A stretch of DNA of 64,000 nucleotides from Liolophura sinensis. Taxonomy: Eukaryota; Mollusca; Polyplacophora; Chitonida; Chitonidae. The translations under genes and the position numbers were made by a program. Where the stretch lies: positions 81,693,084 through 81,757,083 of the forward strand of contig NC_088300.1 in the NCBI RefSeq assembly GCF_032854445.1, in the 5' to 3' direction. Positions 1-10,904 of this stretch are shown in pieces; positions within the stretch are counted from its first letter, which is position 1, and each line of letters starts with the position of its first letter. The notes beneath the pieces are model-generated. The model was given only the letters and a program-made list of their open reading frames with translations, was not told where the DNA came from and did not search any database.

Positions 1-360
1 GTGAGCAGATGTCACAGCTTTGGGCTTTGACTACACCTTGGTGTCCGTCGTGAGCAGGTGTGACAGCTTTGGGCTTTGACGCCACCTTCGTGCCCTTTGT
101 GAGCAGGGGTGACAGATTTGGGTTTGGACAACACCTTGGTGCCCTTTGTGAGCAGATGTGACAGATTTGGGTTTGGACAACACATTGGTGCTCGTCGTGA
201 GCAGATGTGACAGCTTTGGGCTTTGACAACACCTTCGTGCCGTGAGCAGGGGTGACAGATTTGGGTTTGGACAACACCTTGGTGCCCACCGTGAGCAGGT
301 GTGACAGTTTTGTGTGTTGACAACACCTTGGCGCCCGTCGTGAGCACGGGTGACAGAGTT
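1..360. repeat. ~49-bp tandem array (3' flank of gene A)
   Basis: About seven degenerate units begin GTGAGCAG and carry CAACACCTTGGTGCC. The array is cut by the window start. An open frame on the minus strand here is only the repeat read through. Confidence 0.85.
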
Positions 361-1304
361 GGGTTTTGACGACCGGCTTCCAAACTGTGCTCTATCTCTC
401 CACGTCAGATCTGCTGATGAGTCTATGTGTCAGACCTCTTGCAGATTTTGTACAGAGGCTACCGAAGCATATCCCAGATGTGAAATCGGACGTCTGACTG
501 ACGGAAAAACACAAAGTGCACTCCTTATTTCACCGAATAATTCACATTTATTTCTGCCGGATCAGTGTGTCAGTAATCTCATATTACCAATCAGAAGGTT
601 ACACGGACATACACAATTTGGACTTCGGCTGAAGAAAATTAAGATTAAGAGCTTTTCATTCATATTGGTTTAGGCCATTGATGATGAAAGAAACCGGATG
701 CCTAAAGTAGCCTTCACCAGGTTACAAAACAAATCCTAACTTAAAGCCACATTCAAAACAGAGAGATCTGAATTCAAATGTGCGATTTCATTGGTTGACG
801 GCCCGTCAGTTCGTTTAGGTGGATAGGTCAAAACTGAGCACCAACTGGAATCGCCCTATAAAAAGCCCTTCTTGAGATGTGTTTTTTCTTTCACCTTTTT
901 TCTTACCAAGAAAGTTCACAAAAACACATTTTCTAAGTCCGGTTTTTGACCAAGAATTTGCAAATTTGGCCAGAATTTTTCACATTTGAAGGGGTTAAAA
1001 TCCATTCACACTCACTAGAACGATCGCAACGTAGTTCATTATCAATGATCTCATACAGATAAACAAGTTTTACAATGTAGGCAAGAATATTTTATGAAGA
1101 AAGTGGTGTGACGTCACATTACTTAGATGTGATCTGATAAGTTCATCGAATTCAATCCGACCTTCAGTACTTTTAATGGAACATCAATTAGTCTAAAAAT
1201 ATAATGAAAACAGTTGAGTAGCGCTGACTTTGTGACATCATTTACGTTGCCGTTGAGCGTGTACATGGAGCGGTTACTAGGCCTGACTACAGCCAGATCT
1301 GTCC
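361..1304. other. Non-repetitive 3' flank of gene A
   Basis: No gene, SINE or array is seen. It is AT-rich sequence that probably includes the 3' UTR of gene A; a minus-strand AATAAA is at 547-552. Confidence 0.5.
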
Positions 1305-1616
1305 TTACACCTGTTCAGTGGGTTTTGTGCCTCTCAGCGAATCGACATATATCCACTCCAGTGCCCTTGATGGCGCTAGTAGTTTGCAGTAGTGCATGCC
1401 GGCAAAGGCCCGGATGAAGAAGTTTGTTGGGGTAAGAAGAGAGTATGACGTCACGTTGAGGCCAGATGGTGTGTAGTTGAGAAGGAGTTGTTTGGTAAGC
1501 CACTGCACCCCCGTACGAGCCTCGATATCGGGCTCCGTTTGAAGTTTGCGGCCCCTGGCGATGAACCTCCTTTGTGCTATATCAGACGCCATGGACTTAG
1601 CTGTCTGGAAACACAT
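1305..1616 (-). CDS. Gene A exon 7: terminal exon
   Basis: The exon starts in phase 0 at TTTCCTTTACAG|ATGTGT and runs 103 codons to TAA (1305-1307). It encodes a basic helix (RRFIARGRK), GVQWLTKQLLLNYTPSGLNV, FFIRAFAGMHYCKLLAP and ends ALEWIYVDSLRGTKPTEQV. Two sequons are present. An alternative is a donor at CAG|GTGTAA (after 1311) leading to an exon outside the window, but the stop makes this the likely C-terminus. The first 12 exonic bases plus the acceptor are the seed of the 32-bp array upstream. Confidence 0.78.
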   Translation of the reverse strand: MCFQTAKSMASDIAQRRFIARGRKLQTEPDIEARTGVQWLTKQLLLNYTPSGLNVTSYSLLTPTNFFIRAFAGMHYCKLLAPSRALEWIYVDSLRGTKPTEQV

Positions 1617-2395
1617 CTGTAAAGGAAAGTCAAGTGGTAACAACACGTCTGTAAGGGAAAATCAAGTGACAGAAACACATCTGTAAAGGAAAGTCAAGAG
1701 ATATAAACGTCTGTGAAAGAAAGTCAAGTGATAGAAACACATCTGTAAGGGAAAGTCAAGTGATAGAAACACATCTGTAAAGGAAAGTCAAGAGATAGAA
1801 ACATATCTGTGAGGGGAAGTTAGATGATAAATACACGTCTTAAGGAAAAGTCAAGTGATAGAAACACATCTGTGAGGGAAAGTCAAGTGAGAAACACGTG
1901 TGTAAGGGAAAGTAAAGTGACAGAGAAAAGTCTGTACGGGAAAGTCAAGTGACAGAAATACATCTGTAAAGGAAAGTTAAGTGATAGAAACACATCTGTA
2001 AAGGAAAGTCAAGTGATAGAAACACATCTGTGAGGGAAAGTCAAGTGAGAAACACGTGTGTAAGGGAAAGTAAAGTGACAGAGAAAAGTCTGTACGGGAA
2101 AGTCTGTGAGGGGAAGTCAGATGATAAATACACGTCTTAAGGGAAAGTCAAGTGATAGAAACACATCTGTGAGGGAAAGTCAAGTGAGAAACACATGTGT
2201 AAGGGAAAGTAAAATGACAGAGAAAAGTCTGTACGGGAAAGTCAAGTGACAGAAATACATCTGTAAAGGAAAGTCAAGTGATAGAAACACATCTGTAAAG
2301 GAAAGTCAAGTGATAGAAACACATCTGTGAGGGAAAGTCAAGTGAGAAACACGTATGTAAGGGAAAGTCAAATGATATAAACGTCTGTGAGGGAA
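1617..2395 (-). repeat. 32-bp array in intron 6; each unit holds a 3' splice site copy
   Basis: On the minus strand each unit reads ACTTGACTTTCCTTTACAG followed by ATGTGTTTCTATC. The first part is the polypyrimidine tract and AG of exon 7; the second is nearly the first 12 bases of exon 7 (ATGTGTTTCCAG). There are roughly two dozen units with variants such as CCCTCACAG. The last unit is the functional acceptor at 1617. Confidence 0.9.
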
Positions 2396-2715
2396 ATAGT
2401 GTCTATAAGGAATGAAATGTTATCTGTAACCGATGAATCACCAAGGGGAAAGTCAAGAAATAAATTCACATCACTGTAAAATATTGTAAAGGTGTGGGGA
2501 CACTTGATAAAAATTTCAGAGGATAAACACAGACTAGAGACAAGAGTCCAAAAGGCATGATTTAAAGGGAAATGAACGAACAGGAGCTTTCCTAGGGATG
2601 AAAAGATTAATGTAAGAAAGGGTCGAGTACGGTCGAGTGATAGGTTAGGTATTTCTGTATAAGTCTGCTGTATTTTGTCACCCTGCACGATGAATAAGAA
2701 AACCCAAGCACTCAC
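2396..2715 (-). other. Unique 5' part of intron 6
   Basis: Non-repetitive intron sequence follows the exon 6 donor. The open frame that continues from exon 6 into it has no coding character. Confidence 0.5.
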
Positions 2716-2961
2716 CATATTGAGGTTTTCACATGTTAGGTTCTTAGTTTGGGCCGTAACGTTGGGTAGCATGGCCAGAACAGCGTCTTTACTCTTCATC
2801 TTAGCCTGCAGCTGAGTGGGCGTGAAGCTGGCGTTGACTTTATCCAAACCTCGGGGTGGGCTCACCTCAACGTACGTCTCTACCATGAGGACGCTACCGT
2901 TAAGGGCGGCCTTAGGCTTGACGGGGGGTAGTTCTACCTCGCTCACTACGTCACTGCTTAC
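2716..2961 (-). CDS. Gene A exon 6: Pro-rich linker and glycosylated segment
   Basis: These 82 codons are in phase 0 at both ends: acceptor CCTTTAATTAG|GTAAGC and donor AATATG|GTGAGT. It encodes VSEVELPPVKPKAALNGSVL, ETYVEVSPPRGLDKVNAS, a Lys-rich helix and LPNVTAQTKNLTCENLNM. Four N-glycosylation sequons lie within about 60 residues. A second AG, 24 bases inside and also in frame, is an alternative start. No known domain is recognised. Confidence 0.75.
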
Positions 2962-3159
2962 CTAATTAAAGGATACTGGTAGGTATTAACCACGTCCATG
3001 ATATCTGTTACTAACTTATCTCAGTCATTAGATGTTGTCTTTTTAGGTTGATCAACACTACCTGATAGAGGCTCAGTTATCTTTTAAACGATAAATTAGC
3101 ATATGGTTACAGTTTCGAGAAGACCAGAACATGGGCAGGGCATTTGCAAACATCACGCT

Positions 3160-3830
3160 AGGTCCAATCATAGACAAACGCGACACATGGACCGGTAATA
3201 GACAAAGAGCACACAGGGACCGATCATAGACAAACAGGACACAGGGACCTGTCATAGACAAACAGGACACAGGGACCTGTCATAGACAAACAGACTACAG
3301 AGACCGGTCACAGACAAACAGGACACAGCGACCGGCCACAAATAAACATGACACACAAACCGTCCACATACAAACAGACAACAGGAACCGGACATAGACA
3401 AACATGGCATAGAGACCGGTCATAGACAAACATGACACAGGGACCGGTCAAAGACAAACAAACTACAGAGGCCAGTCAAAGACAACCAGAACACAGGGAA
3501 CAATCACTGACAAACATGACACAGGGACAGGCCACAGACAAACATCACACAGGGACCGGTCATAGACAAACAGGATACAGGAACCGGTCATAGACAAACA
3601 TCACACAGGGACCGGCCACAGACAAACAGACTGCAGGGACGGGCAATAGATAAACAGGACACAGGCACCGGCCACAGATAAAGAGACTACAAAGACCTGT
3701 CATAGACAAACAGGACACAGGGTCCTGCCACAGATAAACAGGACACAGGGACCGGCCACAGACAAACAGACTATAGAGACCGGCCACAGATAAACAGAAC
3801 AAAGGGACAGGTCACAGACAAACTGTTCTA
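3160..3830. repeat. 28-bp array in intron 5
   Basis: Units of the type GACCGGTCATAGACAAACAG plus GACACAGG are repeated about 24 times with moderate divergence. No splice-like motif is seen in gene orientation. Confidence 0.85.
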
Positions 3831-4165
3831 TCAACAACATTAACTACACGGTGTATATGTTTAACCAACCACAGACAAACTGTTCTCTGAACACTATTCA
3901 CCACATGGTTTATACGTTTAACCAACCACAGACAAACAGCACACAGGAATCGACCACAGGCAAACTGTTCTCTGAACAACATTCACCACATGGTGTATAT
4001 GTTTAACCAACCACAGACAATCAGCATACAGGAATCGACCACAGACAAACTTTTCTCTGAACAACATTGACCACATGGTGTATATGTTTAACCAACCACA
4101 GACAAACAGCACACAGGAATCGACCACAGACAAACTGTTCTCTGAACAATAGTAACTGCATGGTA
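3830..4165. repeat. ~85-bp array in intron 5
   Basis: About four units contain ATGTTTAACCAACCACAGAC and CAAACTGTTCTCTGAACA. The array abuts the 28-bp array and shares the CACAGACAAAC motif with it. From 4166 to 4608 there is unique intron with a short GTCAGTCAGT run near 4470. Confidence 0.8.
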
Positions 4166-4608
4166 TACTTGTTTACCCCCAGTGAACAAATTACAAAACT
4201 AAGATTGACATTACCAGACACATGGAAAGAAACTGTAACATAAACATGATAATTATATGGGGAAGGAAGAAAATGATACAAATTTTTTTTACTTTTTGGC
4301 GGCATCTTTTATGTCTCAAAATTAGCCCTCGTTTATGATGGCATATTTTCCGTCAGAAGATTTTGGGCATGACGCCAAGTGTGAACTGCAGGCTACTTAA
4401 TTTCCTGTCTAACCACCAAAGCCTTAGTAATACTAGCTTAAGACCATTTTACCCCGGAGCCAGTGAGTCAGTCAGTCAGTAAATCACTGTCACTCTGTCA
4501 GTCAGCCAGTCACACATCAGATCTCACACAATTTATCGACTGTTTCTCACCTAGGTCCCTTACCCGTAATCTGCTTTGATCTTTGCCCTGAAGACCGACA
4601 AAGTTCAC

Positions 4609-4677
4609 CTGTGACTCCTCCACCCACGGGGAGTGACCGTCATCATTCTGATCCATCTCCTGGACTGCCCAGATTTT
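4609..4677 (-). CDS. Gene A exon 5: 69-bp micro-exon
   Basis: These 23 codons are in phase 0 at both ends. The acceptor is CTTCTTTTGACAG|AAAATC and the donor is GTCACAG|GTGAAC. It encodes KIWAVQEMDQNDDGHSPW followed by VEESQ. It was found because a 51-bp array with 3'-splice-like units ends exactly here and because flanking exons 4 and 6 are both phase 0. It is too short for ordinary ORF scans. The coding character is good but I have no homologue to confirm it. Confidence 0.68.
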
Positions 4678-6515
4678 CTGTCAAAAGAAGTGAAATAAGC
4701 AATGTCATATCACCAACCACCAAGATGTACAGTCTAAAACAACAAAATAAGTCGTGTCATATCTCCAACGTTCAAAATGTTCTGGGTAAAGCAACAAAAT
4801 AAGCAATGTCATATCCCCTACCATCATGATGTTCTGTGTAAAGCAGCAAAACAAGCAATGTCATATCCCCAACCATCATGATGTTCTGTGTAAAGCAACA
4901 AAATAAGCAATGTCATATCCCCAACCATCATGATGTTCTGTGTAAAGTAGTAAAACAAGCAATGTCATATTCCAAACCATCATGATGTTCTGTGTAAAGC
5001 AGTAAAATAAGCAATGTCATATCCCCAACCATCATGATGTTCTGTGTAAAGCAGTAAAATAAGCAATGTCATATCCCCAACCATCATGATGTTCTGTGTA
5101 TAGCAGCAAAAAAGCAATGTCATATCCCCAACCATCATGATGTTCTGTGTAAAGCAACAAAATAAGCAATGTCATATCCCCAACCATCATGATGTTCTGT
5201 CTAAAACAACAAAACAAGCAATGTCATATCCCCAACCATCATGATGTTCTGTGTAAAGCAACAAAATAAGCAATGTCATATCCCCAACCATCATGATGTT
5301 CTGTCTAAAACAACAAAACAAGCAATGTCATATCCCCAGCCATCATGATGTTCTGTGTAAAGTAGCAAAATAAGCAATGTCATATACCTTACCATCATGA
5401 TGTTCTGTGTAAAGCAGCAAAATAAGCAATGTCATATCCCCAACCATCATGATGTTCTGTCTAAAACAACAAAACAAGCAATGTCATAGCCCCAACCATC
5501 ATGATGTTCTGTGTAAAGTAGCAAAAAAGCAGTGTCATATTCCAAACCATCATGATGTTCTGTGTAAAGCAGCAAAACAAGCAATGTCATATTCCAAACC
5601 ATCATGATGTTCTGTGTAAAGCAGTAAATAAGCAGTGTCATATTCCAAACTATCAATATATTCTGTGCAAAGCAACAAAATAAGCAATGTCATATCCCCA
5701 ACCATCATGATGTTCTGTGTAAAGTAGCAAAAAAGCAATGTCATATCCCCAGCCATCATGATGTTTTGTGTAAAGTAGCAAAAAAGCAATGTCATATCCC
5801 CAACCATCATGATGTTCTGTGTAAAGTAGCAAAAAAGCAATGTCATATCCCCAGCCATCATGATGTTCTGTGTAAAGTAGCAAAAAAGCAATGTCATATC
5901 CCCAACCATCATGATGTTCTGTGTAAAGTAGCAAAACAGCAATGTCATATCCCCAACCATCATGATGTTCTGTGTAAAGCAGTAAATAAGCAGTGTCATA
6001 TTCCAAACTATCAATATATTCTGTGCAAAGCAACAAAATAAGCAATGTCATATCCCCAACCATCATGATGTTCTGTGTAAAGTAGCAAAAAAGCAATGTC
6101 ATATCCCCAGCCATCATGATGTTTTGTGTAAAGTAGCAAAAAAGCAATGTCATATCCCCAACCATCATGATGTTCTGTGTAAAGTAGCAAAAAAGCAATG
6201 TCATATCCCCAGCCATCATGATGTTCTGTGTAAAGTAGCAAAAAAGCAATGTCATATCCCCAACCATCATGATGTTCTGTGTAAAGTAGCAAAACAGCAA
6301 TGTCATATCCCCAACCATCATGATGTTCTGTGTAAAGCAGTAAATAAGCAGTGTCATATTCCAAACTATCAATATATTCTGTGCAAAACAACAAAATAAG
6401 CAATGTCATATCCCCAACCATCATGATGTTCTGTGTAAAGTAGCAAAAAAGCAATGTCATATCCCCAACCATCATGATGTTCTGTGTAAAGCAACAAAAC
6501 AAGCAATGCCATACC
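4678..6515 (-). repeat. ~51-bp array in intron 4; units resemble the exon 5 acceptor
   Basis: Read on the minus strand, units contain GATATGACATTGCTTATTT, then TGTTGCTTTACACAG, then AACATCATGATGG. The TTGCTTTACACAG piece is a plausible 3' splice site. The exon-proximal unit keeps GATATGACATTGCTTATTT and ends CTTCTTTTGACAG, the real acceptor of exon 5. There are about 36 units. A block of ~358 bp (seven units) is duplicated almost perfectly at about 5643-6000 and 6001-6358. Confidence 0.9.
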
Positions 6516-6559
6516 CCGAACCGTGATGGTGTTCATCACCCTAAGCTGTCCCTTGACCC

Positions 6560-8100
6560 TTGAGTTGCCATTTGACTCCTAAGCAACCCCTTCATTCCTA
6601 AGTTGTCCCTTCACAACTAAGTTGTTCCTTCACCCCTAAGTTGTTCCTTCACCCCTAAGTTGTTCCTTCTTCCCTAAGTTGTTCCTTCACCCCTAAGTTG
6701 TTCCTTCTTCCCTAAGTTGTTCCTTCACCCCTAAGTTGTTCCTTCACCCCTATGTTGTTCCTTCACCCCTATGTTGTTCCTTCACCCTAAGTTGTTCCTT
6801 CTTCCCTAAGTTGTTCCTTCACCCCTTAGTTGTTCCTTCACCCCTATGTTGTTTCTTCACCCCTGAGTTGTTCCTTCACCTTATGTTGTTCCTTCACCCC
6901 TATGTTGTATCTTGATCCCTATGCTGTTCATCCCTAAATTACCTTTTACCCTTATGTTGTGCCTTCACCCTTATGTTGTCCCTTTACCCTTATGTTGTCC
7001 CTTTACCCTTATGTTGTCCCTTCACCCCTGAGTTGTTCCTTCACTCCTATGTTGTCCCTTCACCCTTATGTTGTCCCTTCACCCCTGAGATGTTCCTTCA
7101 CTCGTATGTTGTCCCTTCACCCTTATGTTGTCCCTTCACCCCTATCTTGTCCCTTCACCCTTATGTTGTCCCTTCACCCCTAAGTTGTTCCTTCACCCCT
7201 ATGTTGTTCCTTCACCCCTATGTTGTTCCTTCACCCTTATGTTGTCCCTTCACCCCTAAGTTGTTCCTTCACCCCTAAGTTGTCCCTTCACCCCTATGTT
7301 GTCCCTTCACCCCTAAGTTGTTCCTTCACCCCTAAGTTGTTCCTTCACCCCTATGTTGTCCCTTCAACCCTAAGTTGTTCCTTCACCACTAAGTTGTTTC
7401 TTCACCCCTATGTTGTCCCTTCACCCCTAAGTTGTTTCTTCACCCCTATGTTGTATCTTGATCCCTATGCTGTTCATCAATAAATTACCTTTTACCCTTA
7501 TGTTGTCCCTTCACCCTTATGTTGTCCCTTTACCCTTATGTTGTCCCTTCACCCCTAAGTTGTTCCTTCACCCCTATGTTGTTCCTTCACCCCTAAGTTG
7601 TCCCTTCACCCCTATGTTGTCCCTTCACCCCTAAGTTGTTCCTTCACCCCTAAGTTGTTCCTTCACCCCTATGTTGTCCCTTCACCCCTAAGTTGTCCCT
7701 TCACCCCTATGTTGTCCCTTCACCCCTAAGTTGTTCCTTCACCCCTAAGTTGTCCCTTCACCCCTATGTTGTCCCTTCACCCATATGTTGTCCCTTCACC
7801 CCTATGTTGTCCCTTCACCCCTATGTTGTCTCTTCACCCCTATGTTGTCCCTTCACCCCTACGTTGCTCATCCCTAAGTTGCTTCTTCATAACTAAATTG
7901 TCCCTTCATCTCTAAGTTGTTCGTTCAGCCATACATGTATGTTGCCCCTCCATCTTTGAGTTGCCACTTTAACCGAAGTAGTCAATTTACCCCTTAGTTT
8001 GCCCTTTCACCCATAAGTCAGCCGTTTATCCCTAAGTTGGCCCTTGGCGTCCAAGTTACCAATTCCACCCTCAAGTTGTCCCCTAAGCCCAAAATCCCTC
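6560..8100 (-). repeat. 18-19-bp array in intron 4, reaching the exon 4 donor
   Basis: The minus-strand unit is about TAGGGGTGAAGGGACAACT, in over 70 copies, with monomer variants ending ACTTAG, ACATAG or ACTGAG. Degenerate units (GACAACTTGAGGGTGGAA) run to within ~20 bases of the exon 4 donor GGGG|GTAAGAGGGA, which the unit resembles loosely. Confidence 0.85.
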
Positions 8101-8104
8101 TTAC

Positions 8105-8387
8105 CCCCATACGGTCCTGATTATCGGAAAAGGCGGCCTGGAGTAAGGCCTTGGCGGCTGGGACTTCCGCTGCCGGCGCTTGCGCCTGGGTTATCATAAA
8201 GGCCACAACGTAACGACTGATGTTTCCCCAAGCTGCAGGATAGCTGATGTCCCCTTCTATGTCGGTGTACGTGAAGTTATCTGGGATCTTGCCAGAGAAG
8301 TAGTGTGTGTGGTTGACCCCCTCAAGCGTGACCACAGGCGTGTCATATAGCAGGTCAGGGGCAAACTCGGATTGTTGTACAACTCGT
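8105..8387 (-). CDS. Gene A exon 4: histidine loop and C-terminal helices
   Basis: The exon begins one base into a codon at TTTTTACAG|ACGAG and ends in phase 0 at ATGGGG|GTAAGA. It encodes RVVQQSEFAPDLL, then PVVTLEGVNHTHYFSGKIP. The His at residue 211 is the expected catalytic His. An Ala-rich helix follows, ending SDNQDRMG. It holds three N-glycosylation sequons (NHT, NFT, NIS). The downstream intron turns into a purine-rich tandem array within about 20 bases of the donor. Confidence 0.82.
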
Positions 8388-8399
8388 CTGTAAAAACAG

Positions 8400-8840
8400 T
8401 CTATGTACAATATAGAAGCATCCTCTCTTGTAAGATGAACCAGTTAGAAAAATAATAGTATTGTTGGTGAAGACGAACCACATTCATTGGCGCCATGCAG
8501 ATCACAGAAAAAAGTCTGGGAGCGCTGACTGGTTAAAATACACTGCTATTCTCGAATGGTTAGGTCACATATCCATCGGGACCCGTAAGTACGTTTTGTT
8601 TCTACGGTGGATTTCTAAAATAATTTCTGCCTGTGCTTACGGCCAGTCAAAGCTTTTTTGACACATCGGGAACTTGTAGCTCCGTGCTGAAAGCTTCATA
8701 TGTGCCCTAAAGACCGATAACTGTCTCGTAGTATAGCCATGCACGGCATCCTTCCAGATAGCGTGAGATTTTGCCAATTTTCCAAAAAAAAAAATTGGGT
8801 TTTAGGCGCGTCATATCCCGAATTTGTGACATAAGATGAT
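8400..8840 (-). other. Unique 3' part of intron 3
   Basis: About 440 bp between exon 4 and the 39-bp array show no repeat or coding signal. A poly-A run is present near 8785. Confidence 0.45.
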
Positions 8841-9765
8841 AGTGTACTAAGGTATCCGTAACACTGTACAAATGGTCATGATGTACTAAGGTATCCGTAA
8901 CACTGTACAAATGGTCATGATGTACTAAGGTATCCGTGACACTGTACAAATGGTCATGATGTACTAAGGTATCCGTGACACTGTACAAATGGTCATGATG
9001 TACTAAGGTATCCGCAACACTGTACAAATGGTCATGAAATACTAAGGTATCCGTGACACTGTACAAATGGTCATGATGTACTAAGGTATCCGTGACACTG
9101 TACAAATGGTCATGAAGTACTAAGGTATCCGTAACACTGTACAAATGGTCATGATGTACTAAGGTATCCGCAACACTGTACAAATGGTCATGATGTACTA
9201 AGGTATCCGTGACACTGTACAAATGGTCATGATGTACTAAGGTATCCGTAACACTGTACAAATGGTCATGATGTACTAAGGTATCCGTGACACTGTACAA
9301 ATGGTCATGATGTACTAAGGTATCCGTAACACTGTACAAATGGTCATGATGTACTAAGGTATCCGTGACACTGTACAAATGGTCATGATGTACTAAGGTA
9401 TCCGCAACACTGTACAAATGGTCATGAAGTACTAAGGTATCCGTGACACTGTACAAATGGTCATGATGTACTAAGGTATCCGTGACACTGTACAAATGGT
9501 CATGAAGTACTAAGGTATCCGTAACACTGTACAAATGGTCATGATGTACTAAGGTATCCGTGACACTGTACAAATGGTCATGATGTACTAAGGTATCCGT
9601 GACACTGTACAAATGGTCATGATGTACTAAGGTATCCGTGACACTGTACAAATGGTCATGATGTACTAAGGCATCCGTGACACTGTACAAATGGTCATGA
9701 TGTACTAAGGTATCCGTAACACTGTACAAATGGTCATGATGTACTAAGGTATCCGTGACACCGGT
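8841..9765 (-). repeat. 39-bp array in intron 3, highly homogeneous
   Basis: About 23 nearly identical units contain TACTAAGGTATCCGTGACAC and TGTACAAATGGTCATGATG (plus strand). Because 39 is divisible by three, a 353-codon open frame appears (period TDTLVHHDHLYSV); it is intronic and lacks coding support. The unit aligns with roughly 70% identity to the 38-bp unit next to it, so the two probably share an origin. Confidence 0.92.
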
Positions 9766-10549
9766 CATATGCTTCCTAAATAAAGGTCATATACATCCTG
9801 GAATAATTGTGCTGTCAAAATTCTCGTCAGATATTTATTGCCCCCGGAAATTTGGCCATTCTTACTGAAATAACTGTGCCTCCTTAAACATGGACAAACT
9901 TACTGAAATATCTGTGCTTCCGTAAATATGGACATACTTACTGAAATAACTGTGCCTCCGTAGATATGGTCATCCTTACTGAAATAACTTTGCCTCCGTA
10001 AATATGGACAGACTTACTGAAATAACTGTGCCTCCGTAGATATGGTCAAACTTACTGAAATAACTGTGCCTCCGTAAATATGGACAGACTTACCGAAATA
10101 ACTGTGCCTCCGTAGATATGGTCAAACTTACTGAAATAACTGTGCCTCCGTAAATATGGACATACTTACTGAAATTACTGCGCCGCCGTAACTATGGTCA
10201 TACTGAAACAGCTTTGCCATCGGAATATTGGTCACACTTACCGACCGAAATTTACCGCTGCAATTATGGTCATATACTTACTGAAATAACTGTGCTTTCG
10301 TAAATACGGTCATGCTTACTGAAATAACTGTGCCTTCGTAAATATGGACATACTTACTGAAATAACTGTGCCATCGTAAATATGGCCATGCTTACTGCAA
10401 GAATTCTGCAGACGTATTTATGGTCATACCCTTACTGAAATAAATGTGCCTATGTAATTTCTCTCATACTTACGGAAATAACTGTGTCTACGTAAATATG
10501 GTCATACTTGCTGCAATAGCTGTGTCGCCGTAATTATGGCCATTCTTAC
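9766..10549 (-). repeat. 38-bp array in intron 3; each unit copies the exon 3 end and 5' splice site
   Basis: On the minus strand the unit is ATTTACGGAGGCACAGTTAT, then TTCAGTAAGTATGACCAT. The exon 3 end reads ATTTACGGCGGCACAGTTAT then TTCA|GTAAGAATGG, so the first unit is the exon end itself. About 18 units follow; many hold GTAAGTAT, which matches the 5' splice consensus better than the true GTAAGAAT. Confidence 0.92.
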
Positions 10550-10724
10550 TGAAATAACTGTGCCGCCGTAAATATGGTCATCACTCCGTCGAGATCACCT
10601 GACATGAAGAGGGTAGGAACAGTGAAGTCCGTCATTTTCTGGTAACGAGGGGGTGCGTGTGAAAAGAGGATGAGGGCTTTAAACATGTCGGGATTCAAGT
10701 CTACGTAATCCGACAAAGTAGCAC
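10550..10724 (-). CDS. Gene A exon 3: core strands and catalytic-acid loop
   Basis: The acceptor is TTTTGTCTTCAG|GTGC and the donor is TTATTTCA|GTAAGA (phase 2). The encoded segment continues the elbow (GGATLSDYV), then ALILFSHAPPRY, then VPTLFMSGDLDGV, the usual strand and loop carrying the catalytic Asp. It ends in TAAQLFQ, where homologues I recall have a similar AE-YY helix, so the exon end looks ancestral. The last ~30 coding bases and the splice donor equal one unit of the 38-bp array that fills the next intron. Confidence 0.8.
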
Positions 10725-10904
10725 CTGAAGACAAAAAACGACGAGAAGAGAAATGAGGAAAATGAACATATTCAGAGCCAATGACATCTAATACGGCAGA
10801 ACAGAGGCCAAACGATAATGTTAGATAGTCAGGAAAGCACCTGAAAGCAAAACCAAACGCTCACCGACACCCAAAATGGCATAATGGCATTTAACATGTT
10901 TTGG

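Noticed and set aside
1-360. Regular repeats that could suggest a CRISPR array
   Set aside because: No constant-repeat/variable-spacer pattern; whole units are homologous, and the context is eukaryotic.
5447-6502. Several repetitive frames with HHDGWGYDIA
   Set aside because: They are shadows of the 51-bp intronic array of gene A.
6959-7896. Repetitive frames with LSLHPYVVPSPL
   Set aside because: They are shadows of the 18-19-bp array, on the strand opposite to gene A.
8707-9768. 353-codon minus-strand open frame (period TDTLVHHDHLYSV)
   Set aside because: It is a read-through of a 39-bp intronic array; the period is a multiple of three and the unit resembles the non-coding 38-bp array next to it.
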